From positions 1-42,341 of the forward strand of contig VGRY01000034.1 of NCBI GenBank assembly GCA_016875195.1: a stretch of DNA of 42,341 nt, written 5' to 3'. Positions within the stretch are counted from its first letter, which is position 1, and every line of letters starts with the position of its first letter. Positions 1 to 7,824 of the stretch are shown here, one piece after another. This DNA comes from Deltaproteobacteria bacterium (GTDB lineage Bacteria > Desulfobacterota > BSN033 > UBA1163). The notes below the pieces were generated by a model, which saw only the letters and a program-made list of their open reading frames with translations, was not told where the DNA came from and did not search any database. Made by a program: the position numbers and the translations under genes.

Positions 1-256
1 CAACAACACCTGTCCTCATCGCTTCGAACTGTTTAAAAGCAGGAACAGCTTCTGGACCTCCTATAAACTTAATGACCAGGTCTCCCTTAGATTTCTTGTT
101 AACTTCCTCCACAAAGGCCCACCAGGCCGTATGATTGACATCATCCTTTGGAAGAAAGGTTGTCATCTTTAATTCCACTGCCTGGGAGGGGTTATTGAGA
201 ATCCCAATGGTGCAAGTCATCATGATGATCCATAAACCTATCATTATCTTCCTCAT
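1..256 (-). CDS. dctP: TRAP transporter solute-binding protein, DctP family (5' part only)
   Basis: The first 85 codons of a periplasmic solute-binding protein run off the left edge of the window. A basic N-terminus (Met-Arg-Lys-Ile-Met) and a hydrophobic core end at about residue 27 (NNPSQA), as in a Sec signal peptide. The mature protein opens with VELKMTTFLPKDD and continues through a Trp-Trp helix and GDLVIKFIGGPEA, the usual DctP start, which in the family precedes substrate capture for a DctQM permease. A GGAGGAGG ribosome site lies just before the ATG. An in-frame ATG 20 codons upstream has no such site. It is third in a minus-strand operon after the GntR regulator and the PreA-like protein, so it probably imports that module's substrate. 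The permease genes would lie outside the window. Confidence 0.8.
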   Translation of the reverse strand, partial: MRKIMIGLWIIMMTCTIGILNNPSQAVELKMTTFLPKDDVNHTAWWAFVEEVNKKSKGDLVIKFIGGPEAVPAFKQFEAMRTGVV

Positions 257-338
257 GGTCCTCCTCCTTTCAAATTGATTAGAAATTCTTTTTAAAGTTA
301 AATTACCTCTCGCCATTCTTTTAAAGCGACTTAGAGCC

Positions 339-349
339 TCACCTCCTTT
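339..349 (-). promoter_or_regulatory. Orphan perfect Shine-Dalgarno sequence in dctP leader
   Basis: AAAGGAGGTGA on the minus strand is fully complementary to the 16S rRNA 3' end but has no start codon at working distance. It lies 82 nt upstream of the dctP start, which has its own ribosome site. The same 11-mer occurs 86 nt before the second dctP of the window (29510-29520). It may be a ribosome standby site or a leader-RNA element. Confidence 0.4.
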
Positions 350-372
350 TTTTATTTAAATCTCTTTCTCCC

Positions 373-1623
373 TTAGCTAAAAGAGAGAGCTAATCCTTGC
401 CCTTTCCAGATGATCTTCCCAGTTTTTTTATCCACCAGCGTGATGGCCTTTTCAGGGCAGATGCCGACACAGAGGCCACAACTCCAGCAGCGTTCCTCCT
501 CTACGCCGATCTTTCCATTCTCAAGATGTAAAACCTCATAAAAACAGCATCTGCAGCAGGTCTGGCAGAGGATGCATTTCTTATGATCAATCTTTGGACG
601 ATAAGGGGTTTCCGGAGGAAGGGTATAGGGAAATCTTTCTTTCATTTTAAGTTCTGCTGATGGGACGATTTTCTTGAGTGCTTTGCCCCTAAATTCTGAG
701 ATAGAGGAGTATTTCTTTCTTCTCATCCAGGAGGTGATTTCCCGATTAATTTTTTTGAAGACACCTGTTCCTTCTATGTAGACGGCTGTTCCCACTTGAA
801 CTAAGGAAGAACCGCAGAGGAGATATTGGAGGGCATCGTTTCCTTTAAATATCCCGCCTACTCCTATCACCGGAATTTCGATGTTCTTCAATATCTGGAC
901 CACCCTGGCAAGAGAGACGGGCAGGAAAGGACGCCCGATGAGATAGCCCCCAATGGCAGGGGCCCCATAGGGAACTTCTGCCTCAACATCTATATAAATT
1001 CCGCTCGGCGCATTATGGGCGGTGACGAAGGAGATGCCTCTCTCCTTCCAACCCTTCACAGCATCGATCAAGGGCTCCATCATGGGGCTGATCTTTATTC
1101 CAAAAGGAATATGCGAAGATTTTGCAACAGCCGCAATAATCTTAAAACTGGAGCTTAAACTTTTTTCGAGATCGCCTTTCATGGTGGGTGAAGAAAAGTT
1201 GAGTTCAAGTATCCGGGCTCCGGCCTTTTCAAATCCTTTAGCCACTCTTTTCCAGGAGGTCAAATCATGAGGCTTCTCGTAAAAACTGACTACGAGCGGA
1301 ATCTTATTTTCTTTGCAGACCTGAGCTATTTCCGGAACGTTATTCTCCATCACGACATTCATCTCTGGGACATGGGGAGAAGCCAGAGAATAGAAACTTC
1401 CGGATCTCTTAAATGCCGGATCGAAATGGTTTAGGGGAAACTGGTAGGGTCTGACTCTGATTCTGAATTCAGGGGATGTGGTGAACGTCTTGGTGACGAT
1501 TCCACCCACCCCTACCTCTGCTATCCTTTTTGCAGATGGGCCATCGAATACTAATTCAGAAGCGGCAGGTAGAACCGGGTTCTTAAATGTGACCCCGGCC
1601 ACATCGACTTTTAAATCCACCAT
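373..1623 (-). CDS. PreA-like dihydropyrimidine/dihydroorotate dehydrogenase-family flavoprotein with C-terminal 2[4Fe-4S] ferredoxin
   Basis: The 416-residue protein has the PreA layout: a DHOD-type FMN TIM barrel (about 1-310) and a ferredoxin tail (about 345-395). The FMN phosphate site is visible as VGVGGIFKGNDALQ followed by CGSSLVQVGTAVY (about 254-282). The tail has C350-x2-C-x2-C-x3-C360 and C379-x2-C-x2-C-x3-C389-P, enough for two [4Fe-4S] clusters, with extra cysteines in the first motif. In DHOD and DPD proteins the loop after the fourth strand reads N-x-S-C-P; here it is NFSSP (142-146), and the following loop (TMKGDLEKSLSSS) has no catalytic Cys. A pyrimidine substrate is therefore doubtful. 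It lies 34 bp after the GntR gene, with an AGGGTGG ribosome site. A flavin-dependent reductase or dehydrogenase serving the adjacent TRAP uptake module is an inference. Confidence 0.75.
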   Translation of the reverse strand: MVDLKVDVAGVTFKNPVLPAASELVFDGPSAKRIAEVGVGGIVTKTFTTSPEFRIRVRPYQFPLNHFDPAFKRSGSFYSLASPHVPEMNVVMENNVPEIAQVCKENKIPLVVSFYEKPHDLTSWKRVAKGFEKAGARILELNFSSPTMKGDLEKSLSSSFKIIAAVAKSSHIPFGIKISPMMEPLIDAVKGWKERGISFVTAHNAPSGIYIDVEAEVPYGAPAIGGYLIGRPFLPVSLARVVQILKNIEIPVIGVGGIFKGNDALQYLLCGSSLVQVGTAVYIEGTGVFKKINREITSWMRRKKYSSISEFRGKALKKIVPSAELKMKERFPYTLPPETPYRPKIDHKKCILCQTCCRCCFYEVLHLENGKIGVEEERCWSCGLCVGICPEKAITLVDKKTGKIIWKGQGLALSFS

Positions 1624-1657
1624 CCCACCCTTTTGTTTATGGGTAATATGTCAACCA

Positions 1658-2344
1658 TCACAATTTGATGGTTCCCTTTTCTATTGCAGAGAGGATGACC
1701 TCTTTGCCCACCTGGATATGCTCTTGAGTAAGTTTTTTGAGGAGCTCCACATCCTTCTTCTTGATGGCATCGATCATCTTCTTATGGTGTTCGATAGAGA
1801 TTTTTGCCTTTTCCGGAACCCTGAGGATCGCCGACCGATACTGAAAAATTTGGTCCCTCAGCCCTTTAATGAGGAAAAGGAGCCTGTCGTTTCTGGAAAG
1901 TTGGTTCAGGTAGTCATGAAATTCCGTATTTAAGGTACTCACTTTATTCAATTTATTTTTCAGGATATGATGTTCAGACTTCTTGATATTTTCTTCCAAC
2001 CACTGAATGTCCTCTTTCCGAATTTGACTCACCGACAGGCCCACTGCATAACTCTCTAAAAGAGCTCTGATGTTAAATATCTCTTCTATATCCTTCCTCG
2101 TGAATCGACTGACGATGAATCCCCCTTTTGGCAAACGGCTAACGAAGCCCTCTTGTTCCAGTTTCAATAAGGCCTCTCGAATGGGGGTAGGGCTGGCGCC
2201 GATCTCCTGAAGGAGACGACCAATGGAGAGCCTCTCTCCAGGAGCCATTTCACCGGTCAGGATCGCCTCTTTGATGGAAGAGTAGACTTCGTCTCTTAAA
2301 ATTGGTTTTGCAAAAGACTTCAGCTTTGAAAATGAATTTGGCAT
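1658..2344 (-). CDS. GntR-family transcriptional regulator, FCD (FadR C-terminal) subgroup
   Basis: The 228-residue protein has an N-terminal winged helix (about 18-82; VYSSIKEAILTGEMAPGERL, then SPTPIREALLKLEQEG and the wing LPKGGFIVS) and an all-helical FCD ligand domain (about 90-215). Candidate metal-binding residues are His in EFHDYLNQL and the His pairs in EHHKKMIDA and QEHIQVG. FCD proteins usually sense small organic acids and repress an adjacent catabolic operon. It is the first gene of the minus-strand operon with the PreA-like and dctP genes. The ATG has no ribosome site and lies 7 nt after a putative -10 box, suggesting a leaderless transcript. A palindrome covers the start codon and promoter, so autoregulation is likely. 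Confidence 0.85.
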   Translation of the reverse strand: MPNSFSKLKSFAKPILRDEVYSSIKEAILTGEMAPGERLSIGRLLQEIGASPTPIREALLKLEQEGFVSRLPKGGFIVSRFTRKDIEEIFNIRALLESYAVGLSVSQIRKEDIQWLEENIKKSEHHILKNKLNKVSTLNTEFHDYLNQLSRNDRLLFLIKGLRDQIFQYRSAILRVPEKAKISIEHHKKMIDAIKKKDVELLKKLTQEHIQVGKEVILSAIEKGTIKL

Positions 2345-2380
2345 TTGGTATTCGATATATCAAATGCTATTTATTGTCAA
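2341..2380 (-). promoter_or_regulatory. Promoter and palindromic operator of the GntR operon
   Basis: Minus-strand TTGACA (2380-2375), a 17-bp spacer and TATCGA (2357-2352; TATATC at 2359-2354 is an alternative -10) are followed by only 7 nt before the ATG at 2344. Seven-base arms GCATTTG (2341-2347) and CAAATGC (2361-2367) form an inverted repeat over the -10 and start codon, as expected for a GntR/FCD operator. Confidence 0.6.
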
Positions 2381-2667
2381 GAATTTTTTTACAGAGCTAT
2401 ATAGATTCCCTATTGAAGAAGACCCGCATTGTTGGTCATTCCACCCCTTATAAACGTCTGTATAATATCCTTGAATGATTAAGGAATACCCCCCCCCATT
2501 GGAGTGGACAATTTTGATCCGAATTCTGCAATTATGTCTAATTCGACTTTCCAATGATAAGAAAACCCCTTGAAATGTGACTAAAATTCTTCTTTGAGTC
2601 TGTGGCACACAAAATGCATAAAACATATGGTTATTATTAGGATAGTTACAAATTTTTGGAGTCAGAC
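2381..2667. other. Divergent intergenic region with sigma-54-like promoter
   Basis: No convincing gene lies here. The clearest signal is TGGCAC (2603-2608), five bases and ATGCAT (2614-2619) on the plus strand. The GG and GC doublets are exactly 10 bp apart, as in RpoN promoters, and the site is about 50 bp upstream of the zinc-ribbon gene. A weak sigma-70 match (TTGAGT-17-CATAAA, 2594-2622) overlaps it. Confidence 0.45.
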
Positions 2668-3879
2668 ATGGTCATTTGCCCCCGATGTAGCATGACCCAT
2701 GAGATAGGGGAAGAGTTTTGCAGAAAATGTGGGAGCTTCCTTCTCACTGATGAAGAAGAATACTTTCTCAAGGTAGAAAAAATTGAAAATAAACTCATCT
2801 GTCCAATATGTCAGGATCTTTATCAAAATGGAAACTATTGTAAAAAATGCGGCTCACTCTTGAGACAGGAGACGGAGTCTCAAGAAACAAGACGTCAACC
2901 CTTAGAAACAAAATGGATTAAGAACTGTTCAAAAGAATGGCTGAGACTGTTGAAAGAGAAGGATGAATTGGAAATCTGCTTAAAGAATTTAGAGGCACAG
3001 AGAGATAAAATTTCCAACGAAGAATTCACTCTTCTGTCGGTTCGGTATCAAGAGCGGCTGAAAGAACTCCAGGCTCACCAGCAAGAAGTTGGAGCGGAGC
3101 TTGATTCCGTTCGCAGAAGAGCGTCAGATGAGATCGAATTGTTAGAAAAAGAGGTCAAACCCATTCAGAAGAGGCTTGAAGAATTACAATTTATCAACAA
3201 AGAAGCCGGGATCACCAGAGAGGATTTCCTGAAAGAGAAACAGGAATTGGATAGAAGCTTCCAAACAAGGGTGAGAAATTTAAAGAAATGGAAACAATTT
3301 CTCTCCTTTTTGCCCGGGGAAACCCAAAAGAGTTTGGTTTCCCAAGGATTCAAAGAATTTTTCTCTCAGCATTTTACCATCCTTCTTATAAGCAGTTTCA
3401 TCATCCTTCTCGGGGCGGGGGGATACTTTCTCCATCCATGGTATTCTGTACCTGACAAGCTCATTGCAAACGAGAACGTCACTCCGGTTTCCACTCTACC
3501 CCTTTTGCACCGTCCACAAACAGGGTTTGCGGATCAGGAGATTGAAAAAATAAAGTCTCTTTTCGAAAAGGTCAGACAGGCAAACCTGCAACAGAACATT
3601 GACCTCTTTATGGCCTGCTTTTCTCATGATTTTACCAACAGAGAAAAGAAACGGCTCGAGGCGCTCAAAACATGGAGGCACTTCAATTACATTCATCTCT
3701 CTTACGATTTGAAGAAACAGATGATCTCGGGTGATACTGCCGACATCCGGTTAGAATGGCTGATCAAGTCTTCTAAAAAAGTTGGCGGAAAACCGGAGGA
3801 GAACAGAATTGTTTTCGATACTATTCTGAAGAAGGAAAACGGCGATTGGAAGATTCAAGAGATTAAACCTGTCAGTTAA
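2668..3879 (+). CDS. Double zinc-ribbon, coiled-coil, single-pass membrane protein of unknown function
   Basis: I chose the ATG at 2668 because GGAG lies 6 nt upstream; the TTG four codons earlier has no such support. The 403-residue protein has two Cys4 zinc ribbons (CPRC...CRKC at 4-21 and CPIC...CKKC at about 45-62). A long charged coiled coil follows (about 90-205), then one membrane helix (about 234-254, FTILLISSFIILLGAGG). A C-terminal domain (about 290-403) looks like an NTF2/SnoaL-type fold, ending in DTILKKENGDWKIQEIKPV. The ribbons should be cytoplasmic and the last domain extracytoplasmic. The next gene also starts with a zinc ribbon, and a sigma-54-like promoter precedes the pair. 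The role is not recognised; envelope stress sensing or scaffolding is a guess. Confidence 0.7.
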   Translation: MVICPRCSMTHEIGEEFCRKCGSFLLTDEEEYFLKVEKIENKLICPICQDLYQNGNYCKKCGSLLRQETESQETRRQPLETKWIKNCSKEWLRLLKEKDELEICLKNLEAQRDKISNEEFTLLSVRYQERLKELQAHQQEVGAELDSVRRRASDEIELLEKEVKPIQKRLEELQFINKEAGITREDFLKEKQELDRSFQTRVRNLKKWKQFLSFLPGETQKSLVSQGFKEFFSQHFTILLISSFIILLGAGGYFLHPWYSVPDKLIANENVTPVSTLPLLHRPQTGFADQEIEKIKSLFEKVRQANLQQNIDLFMACFSHDFTNREKKRLEALKTWRHFNYIHLSYDLKKQMISGDTADIRLEWLIKSSKKVGGKPEENRIVFDTILKKENGDWKIQEIKPVS

Positions 3880-3906
3880 CCTGTTGGATGTTTCAGGAGG
3901 GCGAAG

Positions 3907-4362
3907 ATGGTTTGTAATGATTGCGGTGCCTCTAATGAAAACGATGCAGTATTCTGCATGAATTGTGGTGGATCCTTCAGTCAGCTCTGGAAAGTAAAAA
4001 ACCTTTTACACCATCACTTCTCTCACACAGAGCTTTCGTTTCGTTCTCTCCATTTTCTCAAAGCCCTCTTTGATCTGTCCTTCAAACAGTTCGTTAGCTT
4101 AAAGGTCATCAAAGTGGTCTATACCCTTTCTATTTTTTCTGCTGCCCTTGCAGCCCTCGTTTGTATCATCGCAGGTTTTTATGGCCCGCGCTTTTTAGGA
4201 ATTTTCATGCTCCTCATCGGAGCTCCCCTGATCTTTCTTCTCATCGTGCTTTATAGCCGGGTTGTCATGGAACTTGTTCTATTCAATTTTGGAACGGGTG
4301 AGCCTAAGGTTAAGCAAGAGGAACAACCCGAACCCGTCGATAGCATCGAATGGAACCTCTAA
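3907..4362 (+). CDS. Zinc-ribbon DUF4282-like membrane protein
   Basis: The 151-residue protein opens with a zinc ribbon (CNDCGASNENDAVFCMNCG, residues 3-21). It continues with an amphipathic FLKALFDLSFKQFVSLKVIK segment typical of DUF4282, then two hydrophobic helices (about 76-97 and 100-122) and an acidic tail (QEEQPEPVDSIEWNL). The family is uncharacterised. An AGGAGGG site precedes the ATG. The gene follows 27 bp after the larger zinc-ribbon membrane protein, so the two are probably co-transcribed and may form one membrane complex (inference). Confidence 0.75.
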   Translation: MVCNDCGASNENDAVFCMNCGGSFSQLWKVKNLLHHHFSHTELSFRSLHFLKALFDLSFKQFVSLKVIKVVYTLSIFSAALAALVCIIAGFYGPRFLGIFMLLIGAPLIFLLIVLYSRVVMELVLFNFGTGEPKVKQEEQPEPVDSIEWNL

Positions 4363-4691
4363 TCTAACTTAAACCCAACTCCTCTCACCCCTTAAAAATT
4401 ATTTGCCTTCACCTACAAAGGTGGCATGCAAGCTCTTATAAAAATATTTCCATTTCCATCGCAAAGGGAGCAGATGACGGTGTCCCTTCCGTGCACCCCC
4501 CTTGTGCCCTCTTGGGAAGGTAACCAATGTGCCTGTCTTTTTATCAATATTTTTGGGATTTGAAAATGGGGAGAATACTATGTTTTGAGTCCGTCAGCAC
4601 TGTTCCATGCTACCGGAACTGAAGCCCGATTCACTCATGGCACCTTATAAAGGATGTGTTATAATTCCTCTGGAGAAAGGAGGTTATTTCA
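4363..4691. other. Intergenic region, 329 bp, with promoter for the toxin-antitoxin pair
   Basis: No gene is visible. Near the right end ATGGCA (4637-4642) and a perfect TATAAT (4660-4665) are separated by 17 bp. This gives a short leader carrying AAAGGAGG before the antitoxin start. The rest shows no structure I can name. Confidence 0.5.
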
Positions 4692-4877
4692 ATGGCCGCA
4701 GTCAAAGAAGCTTCGATTGAGACAATTAAGCGCCTGCCCGATGAGTGCTCTGTTGAGGACATCATGTACGAGATAAACTTTATTGCTCAAGTCCTTGATG
4801 GCCTCAAAGACGCCGAAGAAGGGAAATTGCTGACCACAGAACAACTTCTTAAACGAGTTGAGCAATGGGCAAAATAA
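4692..4877 (+). CDS. Small antitoxin-like protein upstream of a ParE toxin
   Basis: The 61-residue acidic protein (IKRLPDECSVEDIMYEINF, then GLKDAEEGKLLTTEQLLKR) matches the short antitoxins that precede RelE/ParE toxins. It has no obvious ribbon-helix-helix start, so it may neutralise the toxin through its C-terminal helix while binding DNA weakly. GAAAGGAGG gives a strong ribosome site. Its end overlaps the toxin gene by 13 bp, implying translational coupling. The assignment rests mainly on context. Confidence 0.7.
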   Translation: MAAVKEASIETIKRLPDECSVEDIMYEINFIAQVLDGLKDAEEGKLLTTEQLLKRVEQWAK

Positions 4878-5179
4878 GATGGACGGAAAAGTCCAGCCTC
4901 CATTTGCAAGCAATTCACGAGTATATTGCCAAAGATTCCAAGACATACGCAACACGCTTCATAAGATCTCTTATCAAAGCAACCGAAAAACTTGAGAAGA
5001 TGCCGCTGTGCGGTCGTATCGTGCCAGAATTGGAAGGGTATGGCTTCAGGGAAGTCATTTACAGAAATTACCGCATTGTTTACAGGTTTAGAGATAATAC
5101 CATAGAAATACTCGCTGTTGTGCACGGCGCTCGCGAAATCAGGAAAGTAATCCGTGAGGAATGGGAACTGGGTCAATAA
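4865..5179 (+). CDS. RelE/ParE-family toxin
   Basis: The 104-residue basic protein has the compact ParE/RelE fold signatures: IRWTEKSSLHLQAIHEYIA at the start, a middle helix ending EKMPLCGRIVPELE, and strands REVIYRNYRIVYRF and IEILAVVHGAREI. Family members either poison gyrase (ParE) or cleave mRNA on the ribosome (RelE). The REV-x3-YRIVY pattern is closer to ParE. It starts inside the antitoxin gene, so its production should follow antitoxin translation. The pair looks intact and self-contained. Confidence 0.85.
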   Translation: MGKIRWTEKSSLHLQAIHEYIAKDSKTYATRFIRSLIKATEKLEKMPLCGRIVPELEGYGFREVIYRNYRIVYRFRDNTIEILAVVHGAREIRKVIREEWELGQ

Positions 5180-5372
5180 ACCCTCTCATTCAACTTCCGC
5201 TTCCAATCCGTTCCGTTCCACATGCTTACCCGTGATCCTTCATAAGCCCAACTATTCGGCTCAAAATTGAGGTTTTTCGATTCACTATTTCCACTTCTAT
5301 TGCAGCATAGTTGTGAAAAATCTGAAATTCACCATTACAGAAAGAAGGCATAAAGTTGGGCCATAAGAAGAA

Positions 5373-6062
5373 CTACCAAATGCCAGGGATTAAGCGATAT
5401 TTGGTTTTTTGCATGTATTCCTTATAGCCTTTTAGTTCCCTTTCGAGTACACTTTCTTCATTTCGAATTCTTACCACTAAAAGGGGGATGATCAACATTG
5501 AGGGGATCATTGCCCAATAGGATCCCAGTGCCAGTGGGGAGAAAATATAAATTAGCGATACTCCCAGGTACATGGGATGTCGGACAATTGCATACGGCCC
5601 GGTACTGATGACTTCCTGTCCTGGTTCTACTTCGATGATACGAGATGCATAGCGGTTCTCCCTTAATACAAGAAAAAAGATACCATAGCCCAGCAATACA
5701 AGAACGTCCGCAACGATTACTATCACAACCGGAACATTCGACCACCCAAATCGTTTGTCAAAGCCTGGAATCAGGAAGATGAGGAGATAGTAAAGAGACC
5801 CGAGTTTGATAATCAATTTTTGAGATGGTTCTTTTTCTCTCATCCGCATCCTTCGTTCCAACAGTTCAGGATTGTTTTTGAGCAAATAGATTAAAACAAG
5901 AACCATGGGGATAAGGAGAACGGTTATATACAGCCATGCCTCCCAGTAGGCAAAGGTTCCAGCAGGCAGGAAGAACATCACGAACATTAAAGGGATAAAA
6001 ATAAGAAGCCGCGTAAAAACCATTTTGATCAATTCGCTCTTTGAAAGGTGCTTGTCGTCCAT
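5373..6062 (-). CDS. Isoprenylcysteine carboxyl methyltransferase-family membrane protein
   Basis: The chosen start (MDDKHLSKSEL) has GGAAACGCA upstream; the 44 residues before it are low-complexity and lack a ribosome site. The 229-residue protein has about five membrane helices. It carries the ICMT/phospholipid-methyltransferase C-terminal block: STGPYAIVRHPMYLG, a helix, then RIRNEESVLERELKGYKEY and KYRLIPGIW, where the RHP and E-x2-L residues bind S-adenosylmethionine. Bacterial members are mostly uncharacterised and may methylate lipids or other membrane substrates. It stands alone between the toxin-antitoxin pair and the ArgH-like gene, transcribed toward the toxin. Confidence 0.8.
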   Translation of the reverse strand: MDDKHLSKSELIKMVFTRLLIFIPLMFVMFFLPAGTFAYWEAWLYITVLLIPMVLVLIYLLKNNPELLERRMRMREKEPSQKLIIKLGSLYYLLIFLIPGFDKRFGWSNVPVVIVIVADVLVLLGYGIFFLVLRENRYASRIIEVEPGQEVISTGPYAIVRHPMYLGVSLIYIFSPLALGSYWAMIPSMLIIPLLVVRIRNEESVLERELKGYKEYMQKTKYRLIPGIW

Positions 6063-6303
6063 TGCGTTTCCTTCCCCGGTTCCCTGCCAAACGAATAACC
6101 GAGGTGAACCCCGGCTATAGACCCTTAGGAACAGTGCTGTCCGTTTTGGAATACGGGCTCTAATATACACAATCTTTGAAAATTTTAGAACCAATAATAT
6201 ATCCCTAGGGAGAGGGAAGAGAAAGGAAGGGGGTAAATTTATTTTGCCTTGTTTAATTCCCTTGCTTGTGATAAGTTCCTTTTAAATTCTCAGGAGAACT
6301 ATT

Positions 6304-7812
6304 ATGAAGGTCGAAAAGCTTTGGGGTGGACGGTTTGAAGAGCTTCCACCGAAAGAGATCGTTGATTTTCTTTCGGGTAGAGATGTGAAAGGAATTCCTC
6401 CCTGTGATGAGCGTTTGATCCCATACGATCTATGGGGAAATCGTGCTCATCTGTTTATGCTCTGCCAGCAGGGAATTGTCTCCAAACAGGATGGGAAAAA
6501 AATCCTCAAAGGATTGAAGGAGCTGGAATCACTTTATCAAAAAGGGATGTTTAAATTGGATTCCTCCAAGGAGGATGTCCACTCTAACATCGAGAGCTTT
6601 CTCATCAACCGTATCGGGATAGAATCTGGAGGAAAAATCCACACCGGGAGAAGCCGAAACGACCAGATCGGCCTCGATATGCGACTATACCTCCGGGATC
6701 AGGTGATGGGATATATCGAGGGACTGATCGAATTGATTGAATCCCTTCTCAAACGAGCGGAAGAGCATTGCTCCACGCTGATGCCAGGATACACCCACCA
6801 CCAGCCTGCAATGGTCACAACGTTTGGCCATCTCTTGCTCTCATTTGCTGAGGCGCTCAGTAGGGATGTTGAGCGATTCACCCACTGGTTTGCCTTATTC
6901 AATAAGAATCCTTTGGGGGCAGCCGCTGGTTATGGCACCTCTTTTCCTCTCGATCGGAGATTAACGTCAAAACTTCTTGGATTTGATGGGCCCACGGAGA
7001 ACGTCACTGACCCCATCACACAGAGATGGGAGCCTGAGACAGAATTAGGATACGACATTGCGGTGATGATGGACCATCTTTCCACGATGGCGCAGACCTT
7101 GATCCTTCTATCCACCAGCGAATTTAATATGGTTCGCCTGAGCGATCGACATAGCACCGGAAGTTCGATCATGCCACAGAAACGGAACCCCTGTTCCCTG
7201 GAGGTGATTAAGGCAAAGACAGCGTTTGCTCATGGAATCCTGGTGAGCCTTCTCTCTGCGGGCAAGGGTCTTTTCGTGGGATATAACCGGGACACCCAGT
7301 GGACCAAGTACTGGGTGATGGATCTGGTAGATGAGACCAAACCCGCTCTTCCGGTGATGACCGATGTGATACGGCTTCTTCAGGTTCACGAAACAGAAAT
7401 GCTAACACAGGCAGAGGAAGGTTTTATTGGCGCCACTCCCCTGATGGAGTGGATGGTGACTTCATTTGGACTGCCTCTGCGAAAAGCAAAGATGATCATG
7501 GAGAAGGCAGTCAAATATTCTGAGAGATTCGAACTGGAAGAAGTCTCCTACCGGAGTTTAATGAAAGCCTTAAAAGAGATGGAGATCGATCTTCCTATTA
7601 CAGAGAAGGATGTAAAAAAGATTCAAAGACCGGAAAGGATACTGTCTCAAAAGCTCGCCATTGGAACACCTTCAGTGAAAAGGGTGCAGGAGAACCTCAT
7701 CTCGCTTCGTGGAAAGGTGAAAAAGAGCAGGGCCTGGTTGATCCTTCAGGGGAAAAGAATCCAGAAGGCAAGGGAACTGATGGAGAGAATGGAGAAGCAG
7801 ATCAGAAACTGA
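6304..7812 (+). CDS. argH: Argininosuccinate lyase-like protein (ArgH / aspartase-fumarase superfamily)
   Basis: The 502-residue protein has the three superfamily blocks: HTGRSRNDQ (113-121), PGYTHHQPAMVTTFGH with the general-acid His (161-176), and GSSIMPQKRNP with the catalytic Ser loop (286-296). LWGGRF at the start is typical of ArgH, which releases fumarate from argininosuccinate in arginine synthesis. It differs from standard ArgH: THHQPAM replaces THLQPAQ, NRDTQWTKYW replaces the usual NKDLQEDKE-like stretch, and there are about 40 extra C-terminal residues. No other arginine gene is nearby, so a different amino-dicarboxylate substrate is possible. AGGAGA precedes the ATG. An XRE-type regulator follows after 12 bp. 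Confidence 0.7.
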   Translation: MKVEKLWGGRFEELPPKEIVDFLSGRDVKGIPPCDERLIPYDLWGNRAHLFMLCQQGIVSKQDGKKILKGLKELESLYQKGMFKLDSSKEDVHSNIESFLINRIGIESGGKIHTGRSRNDQIGLDMRLYLRDQVMGYIEGLIELIESLLKRAEEHCSTLMPGYTHHQPAMVTTFGHLLLSFAEALSRDVERFTHWFALFNKNPLGAAAGYGTSFPLDRRLTSKLLGFDGPTENVTDPITQRWEPETELGYDIAVMMDHLSTMAQTLILLSTSEFNMVRLSDRHSTGSSIMPQKRNPCSLEVIKAKTAFAHGILVSLLSAGKGLFVGYNRDTQWTKYWVMDLVDETKPALPVMTDVIRLLQVHETEMLTQAEEGFIGATPLMEWMVTSFGLPLRKAKMIMEKAVKYSERFELEEVSYRSLMKALKEMEIDLPITEKDVKKIQRPERILSQKLAIGTPSVKRVQENLISLRGKVKKSRAWLILQGKRIQKARELMERMEKQIRN

Positions 7813-7824
7813 AAGGAGATACCC

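Noticed and set aside
256..316. Upstream in-frame ATG for the left-edge dctP
   Set aside because: It would add 20 charged residues before the signal peptide and lacks a ribosome site, whereas the ATG at 256 has GGAGGAGG.
1478..1933. 151-codon plus-strand open frame
   Set aside because: Antisense to both the PreA-like and GntR genes; no ribosome site and no recognisable domain.
2360..2626. 88-codon minus-strand open frame upstream of the GntR gene
   Set aside because: It overlaps the GntR promoter and the sigma-54-like site; low-complexity product with no start signal.
4787..5176. 129-codon minus-strand open frame
   Set aside because: Complement of the toxin-antitoxin pair, which is strongly supported.
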